NCBI GenBank assembly: GCA_964537995.1
Contig: CAZICW010000011.1
Location: forward strand, 1 to 38,882
Length of the DNA: 38,882 nt
Direction of reading: 5' to 3'
Origin: JAFLUQ01 sp964537995
GTDB taxonomy: Bacteria > Bacillota > Clostridia > UMGS1883
Numbering within the stretch: the first letter of the stretch is position 1; every line of letters starts with the position of its first letter. Under the pieces are notes generated by a model, which was not told where the DNA came from, did not search any database, and saw only the letters and a program-made list of their open reading frames with translations. The position numbers were made by a program, and so were the translations under genes. This document shows positions 1-7,590 of the stretch, piece by piece.

Positions 1-29
1 CCGTTTTATGTTGAATATACCGTTTATTC

Positions 30-1367
30 TCAGCACACGCCATACGCGAGCATCGAATCGGCAACCTTGAGGAAGCCGGCAATGTTCGCGCCCGCGACGA
101 GATTTCCGGGCATACCGTAATCCGCCGCCGCCTTGCTGGAATTTTTATAGATATTGACCATGATGTCTTTGAGCTTTGCGTCAACCTCTTCAAAGGTCCA
201 GCTGTAACGCTGAGAGTTCTGGCTCATTTCAAGCGCGCTTGTGGCTACGCCGCCGGCATTCGCCGCCTTTGCGGGTCCGAAAAGAACGCCGTTTTGAAGG
301 AAAACATGGATAGCTTCGGGAGTGGAAGGCATATTCGCGCCCTCGGCGACAGCCTTGCAGCCGTTGGCGACAAGCTTTTTGGCGCTCTCCTCGTTGATTT
401 CGTTCTGAGTCGCGCAGGGAAGAGCGATGTCGCACTTAACCTCCCAGATGCAGCCGCCTTCAAAATACTTCGCGTTGGGGCGGTAGTTGAGGTATTCCTT
501 GATTCTGCCGCGCTTTACCTCTTTGATCTCCTTGACGGCGGCAAGGTCGATTCCCTGCTCGTCGTAAACATAGCCGTTGGAGTCGGAAAGAGCGACAACC
601 TTGCCGCCGAGCTGGGTCGCCTTCTGGGTTGCGTAAATGGCGACATTGCCGCTACCGCTGATTACAACCGTCGCGCCCTCGAAGCTCTTGCCGTTGTCAC
701 GGAGCATTTCGTCGGTAAAGTAGCAAAGACCGTAGCCCGTAGCTTCCGTTCTCGCAAGAGAACCTCCGTATGTAAGTCCCTTTCCGGTGAGTACGCCCGT
801 AAACTCGTTTCTGAGTCTCTTGTACTGCCCGAACATATATCCGATTTCGCGTCCTCCGACGCCTATGTCGCCTGCGGGAACATCCGTATCGGCGCCGATG
901 TGCTTGCTTAACTCCGTCATAAAGCTCTGGCAGAAGCGCATAACCTCAGCGTCGCTCTTTCCCTTGGGGTCAAAATCGCTGCCGCCCTTGCCGCCGCCGA
1001 TCGGCAGACCTGTGAGCGAATTTTTGAAAATCTGCTCAAAGCCGAGGAATTTGATTATTCCCTCATAAACCGAAGGATGAAAACGAAGACCGCCCTTATA
1101 GGGTCCGATAGCGGAATTGAACTGAACGCGGAAGCCGCGGTTTACCTGAACCTTTCCGTTGTCGTCAACCCACGGAACACGGAACTTGATTATACGCTCC
1201 GGCTCAACGAGCATTTCGATAACGCCGCTTTCAATGTACTTGGGGTTTCTCTCAACAACAGGCTCAAGAGACTCCAAAACTTCTTCAACCGCCTGATGAA
1301 ATTCCGGCTCTCCTGCATTGCGCGCCTTTACGCGGGCGAGCAAATCAATCAGATACTGATTTTTCAT
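30..1367 (-). CDS. gdhA: NADP-type glutamate dehydrogenase
   Basis: Catalyses reductive amination of 2-oxoglutarate to glutamate in the cytosol, the main ammonium-assimilating reaction when ammonium is plentiful. The 445-residue length is normal for the hexameric bacterial GdhA class. Visible motifs are the substrate-site Lys91 in KGGLRFHP, the GGGKGG loop with Lys127 (residues 124-129), the PAGDIG motif with catalytic-type Asp167, and a Rossmann GSGNVA at 238-243 followed by SDSNG near 261. The start is supported by AGGAGG at 1377-1382 eight to ten bases upstream. It is monocistronic as far as visible; its own terminator would lie beyond the window edge. The promoter lies about 150 nt upstream, leaving a long leader. 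NADP preference is inferred from overall resemblance to E. coli GdhA, not measured. Confidence 0.97.
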   Translation of the reverse strand: MKNQYLIDLLARVKARNAGEPEFHQAVEEVLESLEPVVERNPKYIESGVIEMLVEPERIIKFRVPWVDDNGKVQVNRGFRVQFNSAIGPYKGGLRFHPSVYEGIIKFLGFEQIFKNSLTGLPIGGGKGGSDFDPKGKSDAEVMRFCQSFMTELSKHIGADTDVPAGDIGVGGREIGYMFGQYKRLRNEFTGVLTGKGLTYGGSLARTEATGYGLCYFTDEMLRDNGKSFEGATVVISGSGNVAIYATQKATQLGGKVVALSDSNGYVYDEQGIDLAAVKEIKEVKRGRIKEYLNYRPNAKYFEGGCIWEVKCDIALPCATQNEINEESAKKLVANGCKAVAEGANMPSTPEAIHVFLQNGVLFGPAKAANAGGVATSALEMSQNSQRYSWTFEEVDAKLKDIMVNIYKNSSKAAADYGMPGNLVAGANIAGFLKVADSMLAYGVC

Positions 1368-1426
1368 TTAAGATTTCCTCCTAAAAATAACTTACCCTTC
1401 CAAACATCATCGTTCTTCGGGTACCC

Positions 1427-1454
1427 CCGCCGCGGAGCCTGACCGCCGCGGAGC
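1427..1454. repeat. 12-nt direct repeat in gdhA leader
   Basis: CCGCCGCGGAGC occurs at 1427-1438 and again at 1443-1454, separated by 4 nt. It lies in the GC-rich centre of the gdhA leader. Two copies only; it could be a chance duplication or part of a folded leader. Confidence 0.6.
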
Positions 1455-1468
1455 GCACCACGCCGTCA

Positions 1469-1492
1469 AGACCATACCCCTTTGTACGGTCT
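1469..1492 (-). other. hairpin in the gdhA 5' leader
   Basis: Read on the minus strand, the arms AGACCGTAC and GTATGGTCT pair over 9 bp (one G-U) around a 6-nt loop. It falls in the long untranslated leader between the predicted gdhA promoter and start. There is no U-tract after it, so it is not an obvious terminator. Function unknown. Confidence 0.5.
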
Positions 1493-1513
1493 GAAAGACA
1501 TTGATACTCTTTT

Positions 1514-1542
1514 ATTATATATTAAAAGACCTAAATATGCAA
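1514..1542 (-). promoter_or_regulatory. predicted sigma-A promoter of gdhA
   Basis: On the minus strand TTGCAT (1537-1542) and TATAAT (1514-1519) are separated by exactly 17 nt. The -10 is a perfect match; the -35 matches three of six positions. The -35 lies in the loop and the spacer in the 3' arm of the terminator hairpin of the upstream operon, so the two elements overlap physically. Confidence 0.65.
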
Positions 1543-1559
1543 GCATTTTTAGGTCTTTT
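1524..1559. terminator. intrinsic terminator of the murJ-HAD operon
   Basis: Arms AAAAGACCTAAA (1524-1535) and TTTAGGTCTTTT (1548-1559) pair perfectly, and the inner ATGC/GCAT can extend the stem. Minus-strand transcripts from the operon ending at 1589 run into it. The T-run is better on the plus strand, so it may work in both directions. Confidence 0.8.
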
Positions 1560-1588
1560 TTAGTATTGAATTTTATCATTTTTTTGCT

Positions 1589-2242
1589 TCAGCGCGAAAA
1601 ATTATCAATAAAATCAAGAAGCTCTTCGGGCTTATCAATCATATTTTCAACTCCGAGCGTCAGCAGAATGTCCTTATACACAAAGCCCCAGCTGCATACG
1701 ACGCTTATCATTCCGGCATTTTTGGCGGTTTCATAATCCACGCCGCTGTCGCCGAGGAAAATGCATTCCTCCGGACGCGCGCCGAGCTTTTCCGCAAGAA
1801 AGAGTGCGGCGGTAGGGTCGGGCTTGCGGGGAAAGCCGCCCTCGTCGCCGATCACATATTCAAATTCGTTCGGAAAAACGCTGTCCGTAAGAGCGGAAGC
1901 GTAAACCTGCGCTTTGTTCGTATTTACGGCAAGGCGTATTCCGCGAGCTTTCAGCACGGAAATAAGTTCGGGTATTCCGTCGTATGGCGGAGCCGTGTCG
2001 AGTACATGGGCAGAGTAGTATTCATTGAAATACCGCCGCGCAACGTCGATTTTATCCTTTTCGTTTTCGGGCAGGCTTCTAAGCAGCAGCCGTGTTATGC
2101 CGTTTCCGACAAAGGTTCTGTAGTCCTTTACCTCCCAAAGCGGAAAGCCGAGCTTTCCAAGAGCGAAGTTGGAAGCGTTGGAAAGCTCCTGTATTGTGTC
2201 GATAAGAGTTCCGTCAAGGTCGAATATTACAGCCTTTACCAT
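1589..2242 (-). CDS. HAD-family phosphatase, phosphoglycolate phosphatase-like
   Basis: Predicted cytosolic Mg-dependent phosphomonoesterase of 217 residues, last gene of the long murJ operon. HAD motif I is FDLDGT (Asp8 and Asp10), motif II lies in AVNTNK, motif III Lys in RKPDPTA, and motif IV is GDSGVDYETA. A helical cap follows motif I, as in the Gph/PGMB subclass. Family members act on phosphoglycolate, beta-phosphoglucose or nucleotides, so the substrate cannot be read from sequence. The start codon overlaps the end of the preceding dehydrogenase by 7 nt, implying translational coupling. A strong hairpin follows the stop. Confidence 0.9.
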   Translation of the reverse strand: MVKAVIFDLDGTLIDTIQELSNASNFALGKLGFPLWEVKDYRTFVGNGITRLLLRSLPENEKDKIDVARRYFNEYYSAHVLDTAPPYDGIPELISVLKARGIRLAVNTNKAQVYASALTDSVFPNEFEYVIGDEGGFPRKPDPTAALFLAEKLGARPEECIFLGDSGVDYETAKNAGMISVVCSWGFVYKDILLTLGVENMIDKPEELLDFIDNFSR

Positions 2243-3192
2243 ACGTCGTTACAGTCCTTTCCCGATTCAAAGGCGGCAAGATTTTCCGCCGTAATCCTTA
2301 CGCAGCGTTCCCGCGCCTGCGTGCTTGACCACGCGATGTGCGGTGAAAAAACGATTTTGTCCTTATTTTTTATGTTCATAAGCGGGTCGTCCGCCGAAGG
2401 CGGCTCCGTCGGGAACACATCAATTGCCGCGCCGCCTATCCTTCCGCTGTCGATTGCCTCGGCAAGGTCGGCGGAGTTTATCGTAGCGCCGCGCCCGACG
2501 TTCACAAGCACCGCGTCACGCTTCATTTTTGCCAAATTTTCACGGTTTATAACATTTTTTGTTTTTTCGTTCAGCGGTTCATGGATTGTTATTATATCGC
2601 TTTCGCGCAGCAGCCTGTCAAGTGTGACCTCGGGGAAGTCCTCCCCGCGCCGCGCTCCGCTCAGCGACGCATAAACCACTTCGGCACCGAATGCGGACGC
2701 AAGCCGCGCCACTCTTCTGCCGATTGCGCCCATGCCGAGAATGCCCCAGCGTTTGCCGCTGATCTCATCGAACGGTCGTCCGAGATGGTTGGCAAGTCCG
2801 CTTGCGCTGTAGCTTCCGTCCTTGACATAATTGTCGTAATAGCCGAGATTTTCGATTAGCTGAAAAAGCAGCGCAAAGGTGTGCTGCGCCACGCTGTCAA
2901 CGCAGTAGGACGGAACATTGCGAACCCTTACGGCGTGCTTTTTGCAGTATTCGACGTCGATATTGTTATAGCCCACAGCAAACACACAGACCAGTTTTAC
3001 CGTCGGCGCGGCGGCAAGCAACGCGCCGTCGATTTCCGCTTTGTTCACAACCACGGCGTCCGCTCCCGAAATTCTTTCAAGCCGCTCCGACGGAGCCGTT
3101 TTCTCATATATGACGGTTTCAAAACGGCTTGATATGGGCGAAAAATCAATATCGGCGCCCATCGTCGCGCCGTCAAGTATAACGACACGCAA
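2236..3192 (-). CDS. D-isomer-specific 2-hydroxyacid dehydrogenase
   Basis: Soluble NAD(P)-dependent oxidoreductase of 318 residues interconverting a 2-oxo acid and its D-2-hydroxy acid; glycerate/hydroxypyruvate reductase is the nearest flavour I recognise. The Rossmann motif GMGAIG is at 153-158, and the catalytic Arg234 (NVGRG), Glu263 (PTEPP) and His285 (SPHIAW) are all present. The strand after the glycine loop ends in YASLSGARRG, with no acidic residue and with two arginines, which suggests NADP(H) rather than NAD(H). It begins directly after the ricT stop and overlaps the HAD phosphatase. With that neighbour a role in glycerate or glycolate salvage is possible but inferred. Confidence 0.93.
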   Translation of the reverse strand: MRVVILDGATMGADIDFSPISSRFETVIYEKTAPSERLERISGADAVVVNKAEIDGALLAAAPTVKLVCVFAVGYNNIDVEYCKKHAVRVRNVPSYCVDSVAQHTFALLFQLIENLGYYDNYVKDGSYSASGLANHLGRPFDEISGKRWGILGMGAIGRRVARLASAFGAEVVYASLSGARRGEDFPEVTLDRLLRESDIITIHEPLNEKTKNVINRENLAKMKRDAVLVNVGRGATINSADLAEAIDSGRIGGAAIDVFPTEPPSADDPLMNIKNKDKIVFSPHIAWSSTQARERCVRITAENLAAFESGKDCNDVW

Positions 3193-4074
3193 TTATTCTC
3201 CCTCCAGCTTTTTAAGCTCCTTCATATCAACCTCTTCATCGGCTCCGGCGCGCGGCGCACGCGAATCGCGCAGAACCTTTATGTCGCTGACGCTGTATTC
3301 GTCAAGCTCCTTTTCGTCGCCCTTTTCAAGCTTGACCTTGAGCAGGCCCTTTATAAGCGAAACGCTCTGCACAATGCCGTCCCCGTCGGGAGTATGAACC
3401 TTCGCTCCGACGTTGGGCGTGACTTTCGTAAGCTCCTCATAGCAGTCCTGCTCATATTTAAGACAGCACATAAGACGGCCGCAGGAGCCGCTTATCTTCG
3501 CGGGATTCAGGCTAAGTCCCTGCTCCTTTGCCATTTTTATCGAAACGGGATGAAAATCGTCAAGGTAAGCGCTGCAGCAAAGCTCTCTGCCGCAGATGCC
3601 CAGTCCGCCGAGCATTTTCGCTTCGTCCCTTATACCTATCTGTCTCAGCTCTATTCTTGTGCGGAACACCGACGCCAAATCCTTCACAAGCTCGCGGAAG
3701 TCCACTCTGCCGTCCGCCGTAAAGTAAAACAGTATCTTGCTGTTGTCAAAGGTATATTCCGCGTCGACGAGCTTCATCGCGAGATTATGCCGGCGTATTT
3801 TTTCCTCGCAGATGCTAAAGGCTTCCTTTTCGCGCCGCTTATTTTGCTCAACGCGAAGCTTATCGTCCTCGTTTGCCGCGCGGATTACCTCCTTCAAAGG
3901 CGCGACAATGTCCTCATCGGCAATTTCGCGCCGCGCCATCGCCACGGTTCCGAACTCGATTCCGCGCGCCGTTTCCACTATTACGTTTTCGCCGACGGAA
4001 AGCTCCAAATCCTTTGGGTCAAAGTAATACAGCTTTCCCCCGAGCTTGAATTTAACTCCTATTACCGTTGCCAT
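3193..4074 (-). CDS. ricT: RicT (YaaT), PSP1-domain Fe-S protein
   Basis: Homologue of B. subtilis YaaT/RicT, which with RicA and RicF forms an Fe-S complex that stimulates RNase Y-dependent mRNA maturation and affects sporulation and biofilm decisions. The 293-residue protein has a PSP1 region at roughly 60-145. Two cysteine clusters follow, CGRELCC (Cys161, 166, 167) and CGRLMCC (Cys198, 203, 204), with Cys211 nearby; these are the expected cluster ligands. The order holB-ricT is conserved in Firmicutes. The start lies 23 nt inside holB and has GGGAGG at an ideal distance. RicA and RicF are not in the window. Confidence 0.93.
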   Translation of the reverse strand: MATVIGVKFKLGGKLYYFDPKDLELSVGENVIVETARGIEFGTVAMARREIADEDIVAPLKEVIRAANEDDKLRVEQNKRREKEAFSICEEKIRRHNLAMKLVDAEYTFDNSKILFYFTADGRVDFRELVKDLASVFRTRIELRQIGIRDEAKMLGGLGICGRELCCSAYLDDFHPVSIKMAKEQGLSLNPAKISGSCGRLMCCLKYEQDCYEELTKVTPNVGAKVHTPDGDGIVQSVSLIKGLLKVKLEKGDEKELDEYSVSDIKVLRDSRAPRAGADEEVDMKELKKLEGE

Positions 4075-5062
4075 GTAAGTCCTCCCAACTTTTTATAAGC
4101 ATATTTACAATCCATAAATCGTATTTCATCGAAGCGTTAAGCTCCGACGCGGTATTTCCCACCGTTTCCGCGGCGGCAGCCAGTCCCGCGGCGGTTACGC
4201 GGGAGCTGAAAGCGTAAAGCTCCTGCGCGAAATCGGAATTGACAATTTCCCCTCCGATTTTTAACGACAGCGCATCGCCAAGCCATGAAAGCGTAAGGTC
4301 AAAGCAGGACGATCTGTGAGCGGCGGACGGCTTTTTGCCGAAGCCGAAAACCTCCGCTATCGTGAAAATGCACTCCTTCCCTCCGCAAAGCCGCGCAAGT
4401 CCGCCGAAAAGCTCCCGCCTGAGCGCGAAAAATTCCTCGTCCTCGCATATTTCCCTCGCCCGCCCGACAATTCCGCCGCTGTATCGGGCGACAAACGCGC
4501 TCCTTTCCCGCAGCTGCGGATATTCGCGCTCGGCGAAGGTCTTAATTTTCTCATACGGAAACGGCTCCATTCTCAGCTTTATTCCGCGGGAGCGTATTGT
4601 GGGAAGAAGATTTTGCGGGTTTTCCGAGAGCAGCATTACCGTGCCGTAGGACGGAGGCTCCTCAAACGGCTTCAGCAGCGCGTTCTGCGCGGCGGAATTC
4701 ATACCGTCAGCGCCGTCGATTATGAGAATTTTCCGCGCCGCAAGCTTGGGACGCATGAAAAGCTCGTCTGTCGCCGCCCGAACCGCGTCAATTTTCAAAT
4801 TGCCGTTTTCCTCCGGCTCAAGCCGCGTAACGTCGGGATGAGTTCCCGCTTTATGCAGCATACAGGCGGCGCAGCTTCCGCACGGCTTATTTTTCCCCTT
4901 GCAGTGAAGCGCGGCGGCAAAAATCGCGGCGGCGGTTTTCTTGCCGACTCCCCTCGGTCCTTCAAGTATATAGGCATGACCCGCGCGACCGTTTTCCGCG
5001 TCGGAAAGCAGCCTCTCCAGCGCGGGCTGTCCGCTTATAAAATTATCTGAAATCTGTTTCAC
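4052..5062 (-). CDS. holB: DNA polymerase III delta' subunit
   Basis: Clamp-loader subunit that helps open and load the beta sliding clamp. The 336-residue protein carries a P-loop-like GPRGVGKK (35-42) in which the final Ser/Thr is Lys, as in the nucleotide-poor delta' subunits of Firmicutes. Four zinc-ligand cysteines follow (54, 61, 64, 67), and an SRG sensor motif stands where tau/gamma have SRC. The start is GTG at 5060-5062; a stop codon two codons upstream in the same frame rules out a longer start. It overlaps the end of the kinase gene by 20 nt and the ricT start by 23 nt. Confidence 0.93.
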   Translation of the reverse strand: MKQISDNFISGQPALERLLSDAENGRAGHAYILEGPRGVGKKTAAAIFAAALHCKGKNKPCGSCAACMLHKAGTHPDVTRLEPEENGNLKIDAVRAATDELFMRPKLAARKILIIDGADGMNSAAQNALLKPFEEPPSYGTVMLLSENPQNLLPTIRSRGIKLRMEPFPYEKIKTFAEREYPQLRERSAFVARYSGGIVGRAREICEDEEFFALRRELFGGLARLCGGKECIFTIAEVFGFGKKPSAAHRSSCFDLTLSWLGDALSLKIGGEIVNSDFAQELYAFSSRVTAAGLAAAAETVGNTASELNASMKYDLWIVNMLIKSWEDLHGNGNRS

Positions 5063-5567
5063 TTTTCATTAACTCGTTTCTGATTTTTAACGCCACAGTC
5101 TCAATTCTGTCTCCCCCAAGAGACGGAACGGTTATATCCGCCCATTTTTCGTAAAGCGGCGTGCGCCCGACGTAAAGGTCGGTCAAAGTCTCTCCGGGCA
5201 GGAAGGCAATTCCGCGCGTTTCAAGATTGCATATTCTTTTCTCTATCTCCGAAAGCTCCGCCTTAAGATACACCGCGATTCCGTTTTCCTTCAGGTGTCG
5301 CATGGCCGCCTCGCTGTAAACCATGCTTCCGCCCGTGGCAATAACGCTGTCGCGGCAGCGGAGCGAAAGCGCGGCTTCGCTCTCTATGCGGAGAAAGTCC
5401 TCGTGAGAGAAGCGGTTCACAATCTGCTGAAGGCTGCCGCCGTGAATCCTGCATATTTCCAAATCCACATCGACAAAGCTCAGCCCCATCGCCTTTGCAA
5501 GCACCACTCCCACCGTGCTTTTGCCCGAACCGGGCATTCCTATGAGTACAATGTTGCTTTTATTCAT
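5043..5567 (-). CDS. aroK: shikimate kinase family protein
   Basis: Small P-loop kinase of 174 residues, normal for shikimate kinase, which phosphorylates shikimate for aromatic amino acid synthesis. Walker A is GMPGSGKST (10-18), the substrate-site Asp pair is DVD (33-35), Arg60 sits in the FLRIESE segment, and RTPLYE near 135-140 matches the C-terminal conserved arginine. Two canonical pieces differ: the GGG substrate loop reads GGS (79-81), and the lid lacks the usual RPLL, having TRGIAF near 117-122. This is a recognisable clostridial subgroup; a different small substrate is possible. It overlaps the DUF5693 stop by 8 nt, has RBS AGAAAGGA, and no other aromatic-pathway gene is nearby. Confidence 0.82.
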   Translation of the reverse strand: MNKSNIVLIGMPGSGKSTVGVVLAKAMGLSFVDVDLEICRIHGGSLQQIVNRFSHEDFLRIESEAALSLRCRDSVIATGGSMVYSEAAMRHLKENGIAVYLKAELSEIEKRICNLETRGIAFLPGETLTDLYVGRTPLYEKWADITVPSLGGDRIETVALKIRNELMKSETDFR

Positions 5568-7590
5568 TATGTCCTTTCTCCAATTTTACGATATAATCCG
5601 CAAAATAAAGCCAAAGCCTGTTGAGCAGATACACCGCGACGCAGATGAAGGCGCTTATCAATACGCCGACGAGCACACGGGTATAAATCGTAAGCAAATT
5701 TGTAAACACATGGCAGAAGCTGTTTATAACCGACGCAAACACCACGGAAGCGCCCACGCCGAAAACGAACGACGCCAAAGGCACCCTTCTTTCCTTCAGG
5801 TAATAAGCGAAAAGCATCAGGCACGGCCACGCAAAAAATTCCTTTGTACGCGGACGGGCGGCGAAATGCTCGGTTATAAAGGTGCGTATCGCGTCCTCAA
5901 CGGAGCTTATGGTATTTACATTTCCGCTGCGGATAATGTATACCGCTCCGACTCCGGCAAAGGCGGCAACCAGCAGCAGCCAGTAAACCTTTACGTCGGA
6001 GGTAAGCAGCCTCTTCGCGTCCATAAGAATTTCAATGTTTTTCTTTTTAACAAAAATCATGTAGTAGGCAAACAGGCTGTAAAGCATGGGAACGTAAAGG
6101 CTGAGCTTGATTCCGCGGAAAATGAGGAAGTTGATATAATAATCTATGCCGCTGAGCAGCGCGCCCTGAACAAGCCCGCAGATTAGCAGTGAAACGAGGG
6201 CGAGCAGCATAATTCCCAAAATATATGGAATAGTTTTAAGCTCGGCGCGCTTCCTTTCCGCAAACACGAATACTCCCGTAAGGCAGAAGCAGGGCGCAAG
6301 CACGGCAAATACGCTCGGATAAAGCTGCACAAGACTCTCGGGCAGCTTAAACGTCGCCGCCGCGCCGAGTACGCAGCAAACCGCCGCCAAAACCGTAAGC
6401 GGGCGGTATGTTCGTCCGGCAAGCCATTCTATCATCGTCAGAAGCATAATTCCCATAAGCGCAAGCGCAAGCGCGCTGACAAGCCGGCGGTTTACGGTGT
6501 AATCGTAATTCAGCGAAAAATTGTCGGTGTCATAGCCGAGAGAATTGATTTTTTGTATATATTTTTCAACCGCTTTTTTCGTCAGCTCGTTCTGCTCCAT
6601 ATGCGTTCCCGTGGCGTTTGTGACCTGAGTAACGGTTATGAAGCGTATATTTCTGTCAATTGTGGAATTGAGGTGCTGGTAATAACGGAACATATACTCG
6701 GTTTCGTCGCCCGACTGAACCACATAGGTTTCATAGGCGCGGACAACGTTGTCGCTGTTGTCGTTGAATATGGTTTCGTAGCCCATGGGCTTTTCGTTGC
6801 TGAGCTGGTCGGCATTTTCGTTCACCACAAGGGTTAAGCCGTTATCCTTGATTAGACTGCTAATCCCCTCGTAATTTGCCTTCGCGTCGGTTTCGTCCTT
6901 CGGATGGCGTGAATTGTCGCGTATCTCAAAAAAGCGGACTCCGTATTCCTTTATCAGGCGGTCATATTCCTCAAGATAGCCCTGAACGGAATAATTTTTT
7001 ATACGCGCGTCGAGCGCGATATTGAAGCCCTTGTCGCGCAGATACTCCAAATCGCTTTCCCTGTATCCGACGCTTATTTGGTATGTCAGCGGAGTGCCGT
7101 CGTAAAGCACATACATATCCGCGCCCTCGGCGGTTTCAAACACGGCGTATTCGTCGGAGGAATACTTCAGCGGAATCCATTTCGCGAGCAATTCCTTGCT
7201 GGCGTCACGCTTGGTTATGATGATATAGCTGTCGTTGGTTATATCCTCCAGATCCTGTATCTGCGCTATCATGTCCTCGCTTTCATCATCGTATTTATGC
7301 TTCAGGACATTATATTTTATACAGGTAACGGTGCCGCTGCTTATGAGAGAGTTCAAATCCTCCTCCTGAACGGTCACTGTGTTCACTCCGAGCTTTTTGT
7401 ATTCGTCAAGCTGCTCGTCCAAGTCCTTGTCGGAAAGCTTCATCCTTATGTCATTGTACAAAATCGACACAACCACGCTCTTGTTCCGGCTCTCGTTTCG
7501 GACTCTGGTAAAGATTGTCGGCAGCATGGCAATTATAAGCGCCGCCGCCAGAATCAGTTTCACGAGATTGTAAATTTTTTTATTCTTCAT
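5560..7590 (-). CDS. DUF5693-family polytopic membrane protein
   Basis: Membrane protein of 676 residues with no assigned reaction. Residues about 8-26 form one transmembrane segment, followed by a large hydrophilic domain of about 340 residues (predicted outside the cell), then about eight transmembrane helices to the C-terminus, where the segment KNRLWLY-like end is followed by a short charged tail. I recognise it as DUF5693, found in Firmicutes near cell-wall and S-layer polysaccharide genes. The start chosen is the ATG at 7590 because GGAGG lies 8 nt upstream and it overlaps the murJ stop by 11 nt; an upstream in-frame start would run 84 nt further into murJ without a good site. Its position right after murJ suggests an envelope role (inference). 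Confidence 0.85.
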   Translation of the reverse strand: MKNKKIYNLVKLILAAALIIAMLPTIFTRVRNESRNKSVVVSILYNDIRMKLSDKDLDEQLDEYKKLGVNTVTVQEEDLNSLISSGTVTCIKYNVLKHKYDDESEDMIAQIQDLEDITNDSYIIITKRDASKELLAKWIPLKYSSDEYAVFETAEGADMYVLYDGTPLTYQISVGYRESDLEYLRDKGFNIALDARIKNYSVQGYLEEYDRLIKEYGVRFFEIRDNSRHPKDETDAKANYEGISSLIKDNGLTLVVNENADQLSNEKPMGYETIFNDNSDNVVRAYETYVVQSGDETEYMFRYYQHLNSTIDRNIRFITVTQVTNATGTHMEQNELTKKAVEKYIQKINSLGYDTDNFSLNYDYTVNRRLVSALALALMGIMLLTMIEWLAGRTYRPLTVLAAVCCVLGAAATFKLPESLVQLYPSVFAVLAPCFCLTGVFVFAERKRAELKTIPYILGIMLLALVSLLICGLVQGALLSGIDYYINFLIFRGIKLSLYVPMLYSLFAYYMIFVKKKNIEILMDAKRLLTSDVKVYWLLLVAAFAGVGAVYIIRSGNVNTISSVEDAIRTFITEHFAARPRTKEFFAWPCLMLFAYYLKERRVPLASFVFGVGASVVFASVINSFCHVFTNLLTIYTRVLVGVLISAFICVAVYLLNRLWLYFADYIVKLEKGHNE

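Noticed and set aside
294..911. 205-codon open frame on the plus strand inside gdhA
   Set aside because: It is the shadow of a complete gdhA; there is no promoter, ribosome site or recognisable domain.
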